Shown: positions 29,970 through 38,580 of the stretch, one piece after another | How positions within the stretch are numbered: the stretch's first letter is position 1 | Layout: each line of letters opens with the position of its first letter | Assembly: GCF_001678845.1 (NCBI RefSeq) | Contig: NZ_MAIQ01000002.1 | Coordinates: forward strand, 124,001-188,000 | Length of the DNA stretch: 64,000 bases | Source: Christensenella intestinihominis | Lineage (GTDB): Bacteria; Bacillota; Clostridia; Christensenellales; Christensenellaceae | Direction: 5' to 3' | The notes under the pieces: generated by a model | Databases searched by the model: none | What the model saw: only the letters and a program-made list of their open reading frames with translations | Told to the model about the DNA's origin: nothing | Translations under genes and position numbers: made by a program

Positions 29970-30080
29970 AGGCTCTCGTTGACAAATCAACCGCATCATG
30001 CGATAATTACTTAAACGAATAGTCTAACGAGAGAGCCCTCTTTAAACAGTTGTCGCTGTTAATGAGGGTTTTTCTTGTCC
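29970..30080 (-). promoter_or_regulatory. Structured 5' leader of the hsd operon
   Basis: Downstream of the promoter the minus-strand RNA can form two hairpins. One has CCCTC/GAGGG closing TTAACAG/CTGTTTAA (about 30037-30070). The other pairs GGCTCTCTCGTT with AACGAGAGCC (about 29971-30036), with the 11-base palindrome CGCATCATGCG in its loop (29992-30002). It matches no riboswitch class I know. Confidence 0.5.
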
Positions 30081-30087
30081 TAAACAA

Positions 30088-30116
30088 ATAGTAACATTAA
30101 AAATAGTGCGTGTCAA
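30088..30116 (-). promoter_or_regulatory. sigma-70 promoter of the hsd operon
   Basis: Minus strand TTGACA (30111-30116), 17-base spacer, TACTAT (30088-30093). It is followed by a leader of about 140 bases before the first gene. Confidence 0.8.
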
Positions 30117-30512
30117 TGCAAAAATACATATTATTTATGTCACTACCGTAACATGACAATAATATTGTGCGGGGTTTGGCCTTTCCAAGGACATTTTTAA
30201 TGGTTAGGTATAAATCGATCGTTCTTATAGTCTGTATCATAATCAATCACTTGCATTTGTCATACAAGATAATTTTCATTACAACAGGAGGAATCGCATA
30301 TAGTAAGATAACACATTATATGGAATCGAATGCTTAATCTCTTCTGCCACGCTGGCTAACAATGCTAACCCAAAAAAGTTAGCAAAAAAGGAATTACAAC
30401 GTACTTAATATAACTCCGTATCACTCCGACTATCCGATTATGTGATTAGCAAGGGAACTATGGTGCATTACAGACTACTTCATAATACCCGGTATCATTG
30501 GTAGTATAGTTC
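30117..30512. other. AT-rich right end of the island, no gene seen
   Basis: No open frame with a ribosome site, and no tRNA-like structure until the crossover point at 30513. Short repeats around TTAGCAA/GCTAAC (30355-30385) could be integrase arm sites. This is not established. Confidence 0.5.
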
Positions 30513-30556
30513 TCCTAAGCGGTAGGCCACAGGTTCAAATCCTGTTAGGTGCGCCA
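30513..30556 (+). pseudogene. 3' half of tRNA-Arg(CCT), split by island insertion (attR)
   Basis: From the core TCCTAAG the sequence continues with the 3' anticodon stem GCGGT (30519-30523), variable loop AGGCC, T-arm ACAGG-TTCAAAT-CCTGT (30529-30545), acceptor strand TAGGTGC (30546-30552), discriminator G and encoded CCA (30554-30556). Joined to the 5' half at 19348, the acceptor stem pairs 7 of 7 and the anticodon stem 5 of 5 (one G-U). Confidence 0.88.
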
Positions 30557-30584
30557 CGTCGCGGCAAATTCCGTGATTTCAAAA

Positions 30585-30608
30585 CCCTCGCGGAAGCGGG
30601 GGCTTTTT
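30585..30608 (+). terminator. Original terminator of the split tRNA-Arg
   Basis: CCCTCGC-GGAA-GCGGGGG (one U-G pair), then C and five T, 29 bases after the tRNA 3' end. Confidence 0.75.
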
Positions 30609-30640
30609 CTTGCTCCACTTCCGCAAACTATTTTCACGCC

Positions 30641-31639
30641 CTAAAGTCCAAAAATGCGTTCAACGGCCAGCCGCTTGCGTGATTCCGACGAGAATTCAAC
30701 AAACGGTTCATACCGCTTGCGCAATTTTGCTTCGCTGTCGATTCCCATAATTTCCGCAAGGTCGCTTAAATTCATACCGTTTTTGATTGCCTTGATCGCA
30801 TATGTATCCCTTAATATCCGCAGGCGCTTCGACGGAAGCTCCAATTTCTTTGCAATTTCCCAAAAAAGGCTTTGGACCGATTTTGGATCGCGCGGCTTCC
30901 CGTCCGCCTGCGAGAAGATCGGTTCATGGTCCTTCGCACGCATGTCATATTTGCGGTTCCTGAGAATATCCGCCAAATATGCGGGGACAGGCACATACCG
31001 GTCCTTTGCCCCCGTCAGTTCGCTGCAGGTCATCATTGTGCTGCTGCCCGATGTGCTTTTGGGATTAAAAATCCTCTGCGCCGTCCTGTGGACGTGCAGA
31101 TCGCATTCCCGGTAACGGAAATCCTCCCAATATAATCCGCAGCCCTCGCCCACGGAAATTCCTGTATCCCGCAGCACCAGGATGCAGAGCGCATATTCCC
31201 GTTCCGATTGAAGCACCGTTTCCTTAACCCTGCTGAATTGATTGTCGTCAAGCTGGCAAATACGGCTTTCCGGCAGCCTGGGAAGGTTCGCTCCATTACA
31301 GGGGTTGCTTTGGATCAATCCCTTTGCGCAGGCCTCCTCCATCACCCTCCTGATGATAATAACAAGTTTACGGGTCACGCTTGGCGACAGCCCTCCGGTA
31401 TGGTCAAGCCTTCCCGATGCAAGTTTTTCATCGATAAACGCATCGATTGTTTCCCGCGTTATCTCATCAACATAATATCCAACAAAATATGGCAGGATAT
31501 GCCGGTCAATGTCAAACGCATATGTAAAATATGTTTTTACCGTATATCCGTCTTCGCCCGACAGGGTGTTTGCTTCCATGCATTCATTGATCCAGTCGCA
31601 AAACAAAACCCTGTTTTCCGCCGCTCTCCGCTTTTCCAT
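30641..31639 (-). CDS. Tyrosine-recombinase-like protein with degenerate active site
   Basis: 332 residues with the fold of a phage-type integrase: core-binding domain (about 10-120) and a catalytic-like domain. At the Arg I position the sequence is RDTGISVGEGCGLYWED, where active enzymes have TGxRxGE, so Arg is replaced. The His/Arg II box reads RILRDTYAIKA: the His position is Arg, the Arg is kept. The GH box reads MGIDSEAKLRKRYEPF, losing His but keeping Tyr. Losing several catalytic residues argues against recombinase activity. It may be a DNA-binding regulator or a decaying integrase of an element once next to this tRNA. It lies 85 bases beyond the tRNA CCA end. Confidence 0.75.
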   Translation of the reverse strand: MEKRRAAENRVLFCDWINECMEANTLSGEDGYTVKTYFTYAFDIDRHILPYFVGYYVDEITRETIDAFIDEKLASGRLDHTGGLSPSVTRKLVIIIRRVMEEACAKGLIQSNPCNGANLPRLPESRICQLDDNQFSRVKETVLQSEREYALCILVLRDTGISVGEGCGLYWEDFRYRECDLHVHRTAQRIFNPKSTSGSSTMMTCSELTGAKDRYVPVPAYLADILRNRKYDMRAKDHEPIFSQADGKPRDPKSVQSLFWEIAKKLELPSKRLRILRDTYAIKAIKNGMNLSDLAEIMGIDSEAKLRKRYEPFVEFSSESRKRLAVERIFGL

Positions 31640-31715
31640 AAAATGTTGTACCCCTGCACTTTTCTCCCCGCCAACCGTCTTTTATGGCGCGCCTCTTTTT
31701 CCCGTCCCGGGGCTT

Positions 31716-32135
31716 TTAGATTGCAACCGGCTTTTCCTTACCCGCGGCCAGCCCGTTGAATAAATCCCGCAGCGTTGTCTTTTGCATCTCCGAAATCATC
31801 AGGGCTTCGATTTGGTCAAAGTATTCCTTTATCACAATTTCATCATCGCTGCCCGAATGCCGCTTATACAGCACAACTTCTCCCTCCACCGCAATAACGA
31901 TGTCAAACACCGTCATCTCGGACGCATCCCGGGCCAGCCGGTATCCGCCATAACGTCCCTGCAAAGATTCAATAATATTCGCGTTCCTCAGCGTCCCGAG
32001 AACCTTCATCATATACAAATAAGAGACGTCGACAATTTCCGATAAATCCGCCGCATTGACCGCCCGCCGGTCCTGTTTGTCCATATACTGTAAAATACGC
32101 AATGCGTAGCCTATCCTTAACGGTATTCTGATCAT
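31716..32135 (-). CDS. Rrf2-family transcription regulator
   Basis: 139 residues from ATG 32135 (GGAGAG ribosome site; the longer upstream reading is not conserved). A winged helix of Rrf2 type begins MIRIPLRIGYALRILQYMD and contains LSEIVDVSYLYMMKVLGTL and LQGRYGGYRLAR. No cysteine occurs in the protein, so it cannot hold the iron-sulfur cluster of IscR/NsrR-type members. The effector is unknown. It is the downstream end of the surface-locus strand, after the HD-GYP gene (gap of about 97 bases). Confidence 0.85.
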   Translation of the reverse strand: MIRIPLRIGYALRILQYMDKQDRRAVNAADLSEIVDVSYLYMMKVLGTLRNANIIESLQGRYGGYRLARDASEMTVFDIVIAVEGEVVLYKRHSGSDDEIVIKEYFDQIEALMISEMQKTTLRDLFNGLAAGKEKPVAI

Positions 32136-32232
32136 ATAACCATTCTCTCCATTTCCGCGCCTTTTGCGCGTTGCCCGGTTTCCGGTAATAGCTCCGGCCT
32201 TGCTTGTTTTGCAGCCCGGCATCCATACAGTT

Positions 32233-32928
32233 TTATTCTGGTTTTTCTTCCCGGTATATTTTTCGGTTTTTCATCATGTCGCAGCGGTCCTGCAGCTCAA
32301 CCAGCTGGTCTTCCATACTGCAAAAAATTTCGGCCAGGAAAGGATCGAACTGCGTTCCGGAACACCTGCGGATTTCAGCAAACGCATCTTTGCACAATAC
32401 CTTAGGCGAATAGCACCTGTCGTCCAGCATCGCGTCAAAGGAATCGGCAAGCGCCACAATCCTTGCAATCAGCGGAATGGTTTCCCCTTTCAAACCGCAC
32501 AGGTATCCGCTTCCATCCCATTTTTCATGATGATACCGGCAGGCATCCGCCGCCATATCCCAGAAGTATTTGTCCTTCTGCTTGTCCCGCATCCCGGAAA
32601 TAACGCCCGTCCCAATCAATACGTGCTGGCGTATGGCGTTCCATTCCTGCTCGGATAAAGGTTCCTCTTTCATATAAAGCCCGCTCGAAACCGTGTCCTT
32701 CCCAACGTCATGGAATATGGCGGCCCTGTACACAAAATCTGCATCCTCCTGTGTTTTTGCATAGCGGGCCTTTACGGCAAGCATCCGCGCATATACCCCC
32801 ACGCGCATGCTGTGCGCGCGCAGGAACGCCGGCATTTTCTTTAGCTGTACAATATCCGAAGGCTCCAGCCTCACTTCATCCCTGATCTTCATTTTCACCC
32901 ATCCGGCCCTTATCGCCTTGGCTTCCAA
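32233..32928 (-). CDS. HD-GYP domain protein (probable c-di-GMP phosphodiesterase)
   Basis: 231 residues. HD motif FHDVGKDTV (about residue 70) with the preceding His in RAHSMRVGVYARML, and the GYP motif HHEKWDGSGYLCGLKGETIP (about 132-151), with Leu in place of the usual Pro in GYP. The metal ligands look intact. It would hydrolyse cyclic di-GMP, the product made by GGDEF proteins such as the one at 154. The start is uncertain: TTG 32928 follows GGGAGAGAG, and internal GTG or ATG codons 10-12 codons later are alternatives. It lies 21 bases after the NlpC/P60 gene. Confidence 0.87.
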   Translation of the reverse strand: MEAKAIRAGWVKMKIRDEVRLEPSDIVQLKKMPAFLRAHSMRVGVYARMLAVKARYAKTQEDADFVYRAAIFHDVGKDTVSSGLYMKEEPLSEQEWNAIRQHVLIGTGVISGMRDKQKDKYFWDMAADACRYHHEKWDGSGYLCGLKGETIPLIARIVALADSFDAMLDDRCYSPKVLCKDAFAEIRRCSGTQFDPFLAEIFCSMEDQLVELQDRCDMMKNRKIYREEKPE

Positions 32929-32949
32929 CCGCTCTCTCCCGCCGCCGTT

Positions 32950-33747
32950 TCAGTCTCCCAGCCTGCCGAACGCATAGAAATGCGCCTGCCAGTAATCCGT
33001 TTCCATGCTGCTGTAGCCAATCGGCTTGCCCGCGTGCAGCATATACCCGTTCCCCACGTAAATCGCGACGTGCGTCACCGTGTTGGGCGTTTCGTACGTC
33101 CCCTGGAAAAACACCAGGTCGCCCGGGCGTGCCTCCTCGCGGGACACCTCCGTGCAGTGGTTATACAGGCTCTGCGCGTCCGTCCGCTCGATCTCGTATA
33201 CTCCCGAATGGTTGAGGCTCCAGCACACGAACCCGCTGCAATCAAACGACGTTTCAGGCGTTGAGCCGCCAAACACATAGGGAAACCCAATATATTTCTG
33301 CGCCTCATTGATCAGGCTCAAATAATCCTTGTCGTTATACGCCTCGCCCGGATATCCGTTTTCCCCGCCGTCGGTAATGTGGATGTCCGCCGGGTCGTCT
33401 TTGGAATAGGTCGGCGCGCTCACGGACACCGCCGCGCTGTGGATATACGCCATGTCTCCGTCCTCCGTCATGATGGCGTCCCATTGTCCGTTGACGTTGA
33501 CGGCGTGGACCTCAACCTCCTGGCCGATCTTTGCCTGCCCGATTGCGGGCGCCTGCATTTCCGGGAGCTTCCTTAACTGCGTGTCGCACAAAACAAAGCC
33601 CTTTTTGACCCCTGCCTGCTCCGGAACGGCTTCCCCCGTTTCGGCGGGCAGGCTCAGCGGTAAATCCGCCGCCAGCCCCGTCACCGGCAGCAGCGTCATG
33701 ATTCCAATAATGACCGCGGCCAGAAGCCGCCTTTTGTTTCTTTCCAT
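32950..33747 (-). CDS. Secreted NlpC/P60 peptidoglycan hydrolase with SH3 domain
   Basis: 265 residues. Signal peptide MERNKRRLLAAVIIGIMTLL (cleavage near residue 27), an SH3b-like wall-binding domain (about 48-112), then the NlpC/P60 domain. The catalytic Cys is in FDCSGFVCW (about 170), the His in THVAIYVGNGYMLHAG, with the third polar residue near HAGKP. It would cleave peptidoglycan stem peptides, fitting a role in surface-protein display or wall remodelling. Encoded 12 bases after the wall-anchored protein gene. Confidence 0.93.
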   Translation of the reverse strand: MERNKRRLLAAVIIGIMTLLPVTGLAADLPLSLPAETGEAVPEQAGVKKGFVLCDTQLRKLPEMQAPAIGQAKIGQEVEVHAVNVNGQWDAIMTEDGDMAYIHSAAVSVSAPTYSKDDPADIHITDGGENGYPGEAYNDKDYLSLINEAQKYIGFPYVFGGSTPETSFDCSGFVCWSLNHSGVYEIERTDAQSLYNHCTEVSREEARPGDLVFFQGTYETPNTVTHVAIYVGNGYMLHAGKPIGYSSMETDYWQAHFYAFGRLGD

Positions 33748-33759
33748 ATCTCTTCCCTG

Positions 33760-36700
33760 TTACCGGTTTCCGCCTGTTTTCTTCTTATTGCATAAGAGAT
33801 AGCCTGCGCATACCGCCAGCACAGCCAGCGCCGCCAGCCCCATCAGGTAATATTCCTCCATGCCCCGTTCATCCCCGGTTTTCGGCGTAGGATGATCCAT
33901 AGGCTTGTTGCCGTCCGCTTCCCCTGCCGCCGCTTTTGCCGCCTCTGTTTTAAGCGGGGTCATTGCGTTGCCCGCACGGTCCGCGGCATAAATGTAATAT
34001 GCTTTCCCGTCCATGGGGACCGAAAGCGCGTAGCTTCCCGGCCCGCTGCCCGGTATGGGGACAAGCGCCCCGCTGCCGTCCGCCGTTTCCCCATATTTCA
34101 CGCTCGCCTCGTCCACGCCGGAAACGTTGTCCGTAATTTGAAAGGAAATCACGCACATGCCATCCCCCGCGGTTTGGGCCAGCCCCGAAACAGCCGGGGG
34201 CGTATTATCAAAAACCGCTCCCTCGCTGCTGATGTAGGTCACGTTGCCTGCGCGGTCCGCCAGTTTTGCATAAACCACCCGCTTCGCGTTCGGATCGACG
34301 GGAATGGAGATATCCGTCGCGGGCGTATACGTTTTCCATTCCCAGTCCTTCGACGCTTCCATGAACCGCTCTTTCGGTTCGTTCAGCGTATCCGCGTCGG
34401 CCGCCGCCTCGCGCACATAATATTCGATGGAGGCCATTCCGCTCGCGCGGCCCTCCTGCGTTCCGGGTTCCTCCGCCTCAACCGTAAAGGTCGCGTCTTC
34501 CCTGTGGTATTGCCCGAAGGTGATGACATCGAGGAACCCCTGCCACGCATTCTTTCCCTCCTTGATGCTGCCCGACGGCGCGGATCGGTCGATGGAAACA
34601 TTCACCGTCTTTTCCGCGCCCATATTTCCCGCCTTGTCTATGGCGCGGAAATAATAGGTGTGAACCCCTTCCCCTGCCGGTGTGACGGTAACCGTGGCTG
34701 TCCCGTCCGCGTACGCCATTTCCGTCCCGTCCCCTTCGCGCGTGATCGGCTGTTCCGCATACAGCACCGCTTTTATCCCGCTTGCCGCATCCACAACGCC
34801 CGGTACGGTAAGCGTGACCTCGTCTTTGTTCGTCCATCCGCCGGGGTCGGCGTACGGCTGCCCGGTGTGCGGCGCGGCCGTATCCTTATAAATCGTCGTG
34901 CCGGCAGGCTCGCTGAAATTCCCGAATTCGTCCTCCGCCCATACATAATATGTCGTCGCGCCGTCCGGCGGCGTTACCGGGATCGTGCAGTCCGGTGAAT
35001 TCGCGGCATACTCCCGGACCGGCGCCGCCTTGCCCACGTCGTTTTCCGTCCCGTACCACACGCCCGTGACCGTTCCCGGCACGCCCGCTTCCTTCTCGTC
35101 TGAAATGCCCGAAACCTCGAGGATATAGTCCGTTTGGCTCAAATATCCTTCCTCCGTTGTCTCCGGCGTGTGCGAGACCTCCATCACCGTTGGCTTTGTA
35201 CTGTCGATCGTCGTGACCGTAAACATCTGTTCGCTCCGGTTGCCGACCCTGTCGGTGGCAACCAGGTAATACGTGCCGTTGCGGTCGACCTTCGCCTGGA
35301 ACGCCTGTCCGTCCAAATCCAGGCTCGCGCTGGCGGGAACGCTGTTTTCGTCCTCCGGCCCCGCATCCTTGTTTTCGCAGATAAATACGCTTCCGACGCC
35401 GCTCCCCGCCACAGTTTCGCCGGGAACGGGATATGTGAACAGCTTACCCCCGTCGTCAATCCCCGTTTTGGATTCCATCTTCACCGCGGAATCCGAAACA
35501 ACCGCGGAAACCGTCTTTTCCCGCGTCCATACGTCCTCCTGCCCTACCGCGAGGCTCTCTATGGCGGGCGGGACGGAATCGATCCTGTCCAATACAAAAC
35601 CCCTGTTCTGCCGCACGTTCGGCCCGCTCGCCGCCCCCGTGAAATCATGGTTGACCGCTCTGTCGTACGCCGTAACACTCATCTCCGCGTTCGTCGGCCA
35701 GATTCCGACGGTCACGCTCCACGTCCCGTCGCCGTTCTGCCGCGGCGCAAGGCCGTATGCGGAAAGGTTCGCGTTTGCCGACCCCGACGTTGTGTTGTGG
35801 ATATATACCTTCCCTTCGTCGAGCCCCAGCCCCGGCGTGCCGTCCGCAAGCTCCGGGTCGCCCAGGCGAAAGGTGACCGTGCGGCTTTTCGCCCAGCCGT
35901 CCGCCGTTTCGTTTTCCGCCGTATACGCAATATCCGTCGCAGCCGGCCCGCTGTTGTCCTGCACATAGCCCGGCGAGCTTACATAGGCCGCATTCCCCGC
36001 CTTGTCAAACGCCCGCGCATAGATAATCCACCGGCCCTCGCCGTCATTCTGGCCCACACCCGTTTCAAACGCGCGGACCGTTTTCCAGCCCGCCGCGGCT
36101 TCAAGCTGTTCCCGCGTGAGCGGCGTCCGGCTCAGCAAGTATTCAAAATACGGGGACTGCGTCCCGCCGAAATCCTTTTCCGCAAGGCCGCTTCCGCTGT
36201 CGCTCATAATAAGGCTGAAGCACGGCTGTTCACTGCGCGGGTAAACGATATCATAGGTGGTTTCGCCGGGCAAAGCCAGCCCGGCCGACCGGTAGCGGAC
36301 CCCGCCGTCCAGCAGGTTCCCGTCCTCGTCCCAGAAATATACGTCCTCCCGGAACGCCGGGTCATAACTCTCTACCCGGCGCAGTTCGGGATCATAAAAG
36401 TACGACATCACCAGCTCGATCTCCGGCGCGTCCGTATCTGTGGCGTTACCTGCGGAGGTATCGCCGCGTTCGAGCGTCAGGGGAAGGAAATCCGGGGCGG
36501 GCGACGGTTCCAAAGCCGCGGGGAACACCGGGTCAACCGCTTCCGGCTGCGTTGGTTCCAAACCGCCGTTTTCCGTTTCCGCCTGTTCCCCATTTCCGGC
36601 TTCCGGCTGCCCGGCGGTGGGTTCGGCCACGAGCCCGTCCGCAGCTTCCGTTTTTCCCGGCGCGTCCTCTCCGGGCGGCGCGGAGCTGTCCGGGGTTTCT

Positions 36701-36981
36701 TCCGGCGCGTCTGCCCCGCCGTTTTCCGCCTCCCCGGGCGGCATGCTCTCCTCCGGGCCGCTGGTGGCTTCCGGCTCCGGGTCGTCGTCTGGAACCTGCC
36801 CTGCTTCCCCGTCCTGCCCGGAACCGCCGTTTTCTTCCATTTCAATGAAGGCGGCTTCTTCCGCCGCGCCCTCCGGCGCTGTTTCATTCGCATAGGAAAG
36901 ACCGGCCATTGAAACGACAATAACCGCCGCGATTAAAAACGATATGATTTGTTTAAAATAGCGTTTCCTGCTTCCCGGCAT
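33760..36981 (-). CDS. Wall-anchored repeat protein with PxTG-type sorting signal
   Basis: 1073 residues. Signal peptide (about 1-31), an acidic Pro/Glu/Gly-rich stretch (about 33-165), then a series of Ig-like repeats carrying ...GNxxxVSxxxxVDNTPP..., DRAGN and YYxRAIDKAGN signatures. The end is a sorting signal: HPTPKTGDERG, a hydrophobic helix (YYLMGLAALAVLAVCAGYLL) and the basic tail CNKKKTGGNR. A sortase recognising PxTG should link it to peptidoglycan. No sortase gene lies in the window. It is the only one of the repeat proteins here with such an anchor. Confidence 0.9.
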   Translation of the reverse strand: MPGSRKRYFKQIISFLIAAVIVVSMAGLSYANETAPEGAAEEAAFIEMEENGGSGQDGEAGQVPDDDPEPEATSGPEESMPPGEAENGGADAPEETPDSSAPPGEDAPGKTEAADGLVAEPTAGQPEAGNGEQAETENGGLEPTQPEAVDPVFPAALEPSPAPDFLPLTLERGDTSAGNATDTDAPEIELVMSYFYDPELRRVESYDPAFREDVYFWDEDGNLLDGGVRYRSAGLALPGETTYDIVYPRSEQPCFSLIMSDSGSGLAEKDFGGTQSPYFEYLLSRTPLTREQLEAAAGWKTVRAFETGVGQNDGEGRWIIYARAFDKAGNAAYVSSPGYVQDNSGPAATDIAYTAENETADGWAKSRTVTFRLGDPELADGTPGLGLDEGKVYIHNTTSGSANANLSAYGLAPRQNGDGTWSVTVGIWPTNAEMSVTAYDRAVNHDFTGAASGPNVRQNRGFVLDRIDSVPPAIESLAVGQEDVWTREKTVSAVVSDSAVKMESKTGIDDGGKLFTYPVPGETVAGSGVGSVFICENKDAGPEDENSVPASASLDLDGQAFQAKVDRNGTYYLVATDRVGNRSEQMFTVTTIDSTKPTVMEVSHTPETTEEGYLSQTDYILEVSGISDEKEAGVPGTVTGVWYGTENDVGKAAPVREYAANSPDCTIPVTPPDGATTYYVWAEDEFGNFSEPAGTTIYKDTAAPHTGQPYADPGGWTNKDEVTLTVPGVVDAASGIKAVLYAEQPITREGDGTEMAYADGTATVTVTPAGEGVHTYYFRAIDKAGNMGAEKTVNVSIDRSAPSGSIKEGKNAWQGFLDVITFGQYHREDATFTVEAEEPGTQEGRASGMASIEYYVREAAADADTLNEPKERFMEASKDWEWKTYTPATDISIPVDPNAKRVVYAKLADRAGNVTYISSEGAVFDNTPPAVSGLAQTAGDGMCVISFQITDNVSGVDEASVKYGETADGSGALVPIPGSGPGSYALSVPMDGKAYYIYAADRAGNAMTPLKTEAAKAAAGEADGNKPMDHPTPKTGDERGMEEYYLMGLAALAVLAVCAGYLLCNKKKTGGNR

Positions 36982-36996
36982 TTCCTTTGCCCTTCC

Positions 36997-37275
36997 TCAG
37001 CGGTTCCGAATCTTTTCCCGCATGGTGTTGCTCTGCCGGAACGCGATATATTCCGATTCAGGAATCAAAATCGGCTCGTTGGTCCGCGGATTCACCCCGC
37101 GCCGTGCCTGCCGCTTGCGCATTTCAAATTTCCCGAACCCCGTGATAACCACGTCCCGTCCTTCATACAGCGTTTCTATCGTCACCTTGACAACATGGTC
37201 GACAACCTTTTCCACCTCGATCAGCGGATATCCCGTTTGTGCGGCAATCCTGCCGATTAATTCCCGTTTATTCAT
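36997..37275 (-). CDS. hup: HU-family DNA-binding protein
   Basis: 92 residues, full HU length. MNKRELIGRIAAQTG starts the helical dimer body. GFGKFEMRKRQARRGVNPRT is the beta-arm signature, with the Pro that inserts into DNA (NPRT). It bends and compacts DNA as a dimer. It sits inside an operon of exported proteins (15 bases before the wall-anchored gene), an unusual place for HU. It could assist the DNA inversion or repeat recombination proposed nearby, which is speculation. Confidence 0.94.
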   Translation of the reverse strand: MNKRELIGRIAAQTGYPLIEVEKVVDHVVKVTIETLYEGRDVVITGFGKFEMRKRQARRGVNPRTNEPILIPESEYIAFRQSNTMREKIRNR

Positions 37276-37318
37276 TTTCCTTCCTCATATTCTTTCGCAT
37301 CCATACCCGTCAAACTGT

Positions 37319-38281
37319 TCACGGTTTGAACCTGGTTCCCTTTTTCCTCTTCTTCGTTTCCGGCGCGGCCTTCCGCCCGGCACGGCCGCTTCTCGCTCCC
37401 GTTTCCAGCCGCATTTCCTTTGTTTTCCTGTGCTTCCTGCAATTCCTGGCGATCAGCACGATCACCACGATGATCGCCGCAACAAGCGCCGCGAGGATCA
37501 TAAGCAGCGTTTTTACCGACAGCCCCAGCCACGAAATACCGTTAAGGTCAAGGCCGCCCGCCGCCGTCTCCTGCGGCATGGGCTGCAAATCCTGTTCCTC
37601 GATCGGCCGCGAGGTCGCCCGCGCCGTTTGCGTGGCTTCCGGCTGGGCGGTTGGTTCCGCCGGGGCCGCCTCCGTTGGAGCAGGGGTTTCCGTAGGTACG
37701 GGCGGCGGGGTTGCCGCCTCCCCAAACGCCATACTGCCCAGCACGCCCTCCGCCTGCTGCAAATATGCCGCGTCGTCGTTCTTATAGATCACCGTCACGC
37801 AGACCACGCTTCCCTTGTTTTCAAAGGCCGTGATCCTCGTGCTGTAGCCCGGGTCCTTGGTGCTCGTCCCCTCGAGTACCTTTGCGGGCTGCCCGCCCGC
37901 TTCCGTATCCGCGGCGTCCGCAAAAAGGTATTCTTCCGCCTGCGCTTCGCGGATTCCTTCCAGCCTCGCGGCAAGCGGGTCTTCCCCTTCGGCGGCGGTC
38001 ACCTCCACCTTCATCGAATAACCGAGGACATTCTCCGCGTTGTATGCCCCGATCAAAAGCTTTGTATCCGCCGAGCCCGCCTGCGCGCTTTCCAGCAGCG
38101 CCCCCGTCATGTTTGTGTCCGTCGGGGTGTAATAATATATATTCGCCCCCTCCGGGATTTCGATGCTGAAACCGCCGTTTTCGTCCACATACGTTTTGGC
38201 GTAGGCCGTAAACGGGACAGACAGGATAAGCGCCAGCAGGACTGCGAAAAAAAGCCCCCGCACATGTTTTTTCTTACTCAT
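37319..38281 (-). CDS. Signal-peptide membrane protein with cytoplasmic basic tail
   Basis: 320 residues from ATG 38281, chosen because it overlaps the previous stop (ATGA) behind GGAGGATATGG and begins with a signal sequence MSKKKHVRGLFFAVLLALIL. An exported domain of about 190 residues (GGFSIEIPEGANIYYYTP...) is followed by a Pro/Thr/Ala-rich linker. A membrane helix (SVKTLLMILAALVAAIIVVI) and a strongly basic cytoplasmic tail (RKHRKTKEM...KKRKKGTRF) end the protein. No family recognised. It probably acts with the small membrane protein encoded upstream. Confidence 0.82.
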   Translation of the reverse strand: MSKKKHVRGLFFAVLLALILSVPFTAYAKTYVDENGGFSIEIPEGANIYYYTPTDTNMTGALLESAQAGSADTKLLIGAYNAENVLGYSMKVEVTAAEGEDPLAARLEGIREAQAEEYLFADAADTEAGGQPAKVLEGTSTKDPGYSTRITAFENKGSVVCVTVIYKNDDAAYLQQAEGVLGSMAFGEAATPPPVPTETPAPTEAAPAEPTAQPEATQTARATSRPIEEQDLQPMPQETAAGGLDLNGISWLGLSVKTLLMILAALVAAIIVVIVLIARNCRKHRKTKEMRLETGARSGRAGRKAAPETKKRKKGTRFKP

Positions 38282-38580
38282 TCCCGCTCCATATCCTCCT
38301 GCCCGGCCTGCCTTTGCTTCCTTCTCTCGCACCGGCTGATTGTTTTGTGGAGCAAATATCCGGTCAGGCAGGATAATACTGCCGCTAAGACGGCGGCAAT
38401 CCCCACATAAATACTGAATCCATAGTCCCGCGTATATAGGGTGATTACCAGCGCCGAAACGCCGCCCAGCAAAAAAGTCGCCAGCAGGCCCAGTTGCAAG
38501 GCCCGGTTTCCGCGGGCGGCAATTAACCCGACAATAACCGCCGCTGCCGTAACGGCCGCTGTCAGCCAAATTGCGTTCAT
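38278..38580 (-). CDS. Small three-helix membrane protein
   Basis: 100 residues with three hydrophobic segments (about 4-22, 28-50 and 54-78) and a charged C-terminus SRCERRKQRQAGQEDMERE. Both ends overlap neighbours by ATGA junctions (with divIVA upstream and the membrane protein downstream), so the three are translationally coupled. No family recognised. Confidence 0.8.
   Translation of the reverse strand: MNAIWLTAAVTAAAVIVGLIAARGNRALQLGLLATFLLGGVSALVITLYTRDYGFSIYVGIAAVLAAVLSCLTGYLLHKTISRCERRKQRQAGQEDMERE

Larger units (their letters stand above)
19381..30519. mobile_element. AT-rich genomic island in a tRNA-Arg anticodon loop, carrying type I restriction-modification
   Basis: The ends are two copies of TCCTAAG (19381-19387 and 30513-30519) inside the anticodon loop of a tRNA-Arg(CCT) gene whose halves flank the island. 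The repeat unit spacing is 11132 bases. The contents in order are an intact tRNA-Arg(CCT), a tyrosine integrase, a YgjP-like peptidase, hsdR, hsdS, broken dinD, hsdM, half hsdS and a small gene. The island is visibly richer in A and T than both flanks and has no conjugation genes, so it is a non-conjugative defence island. Confidence 0.88.
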
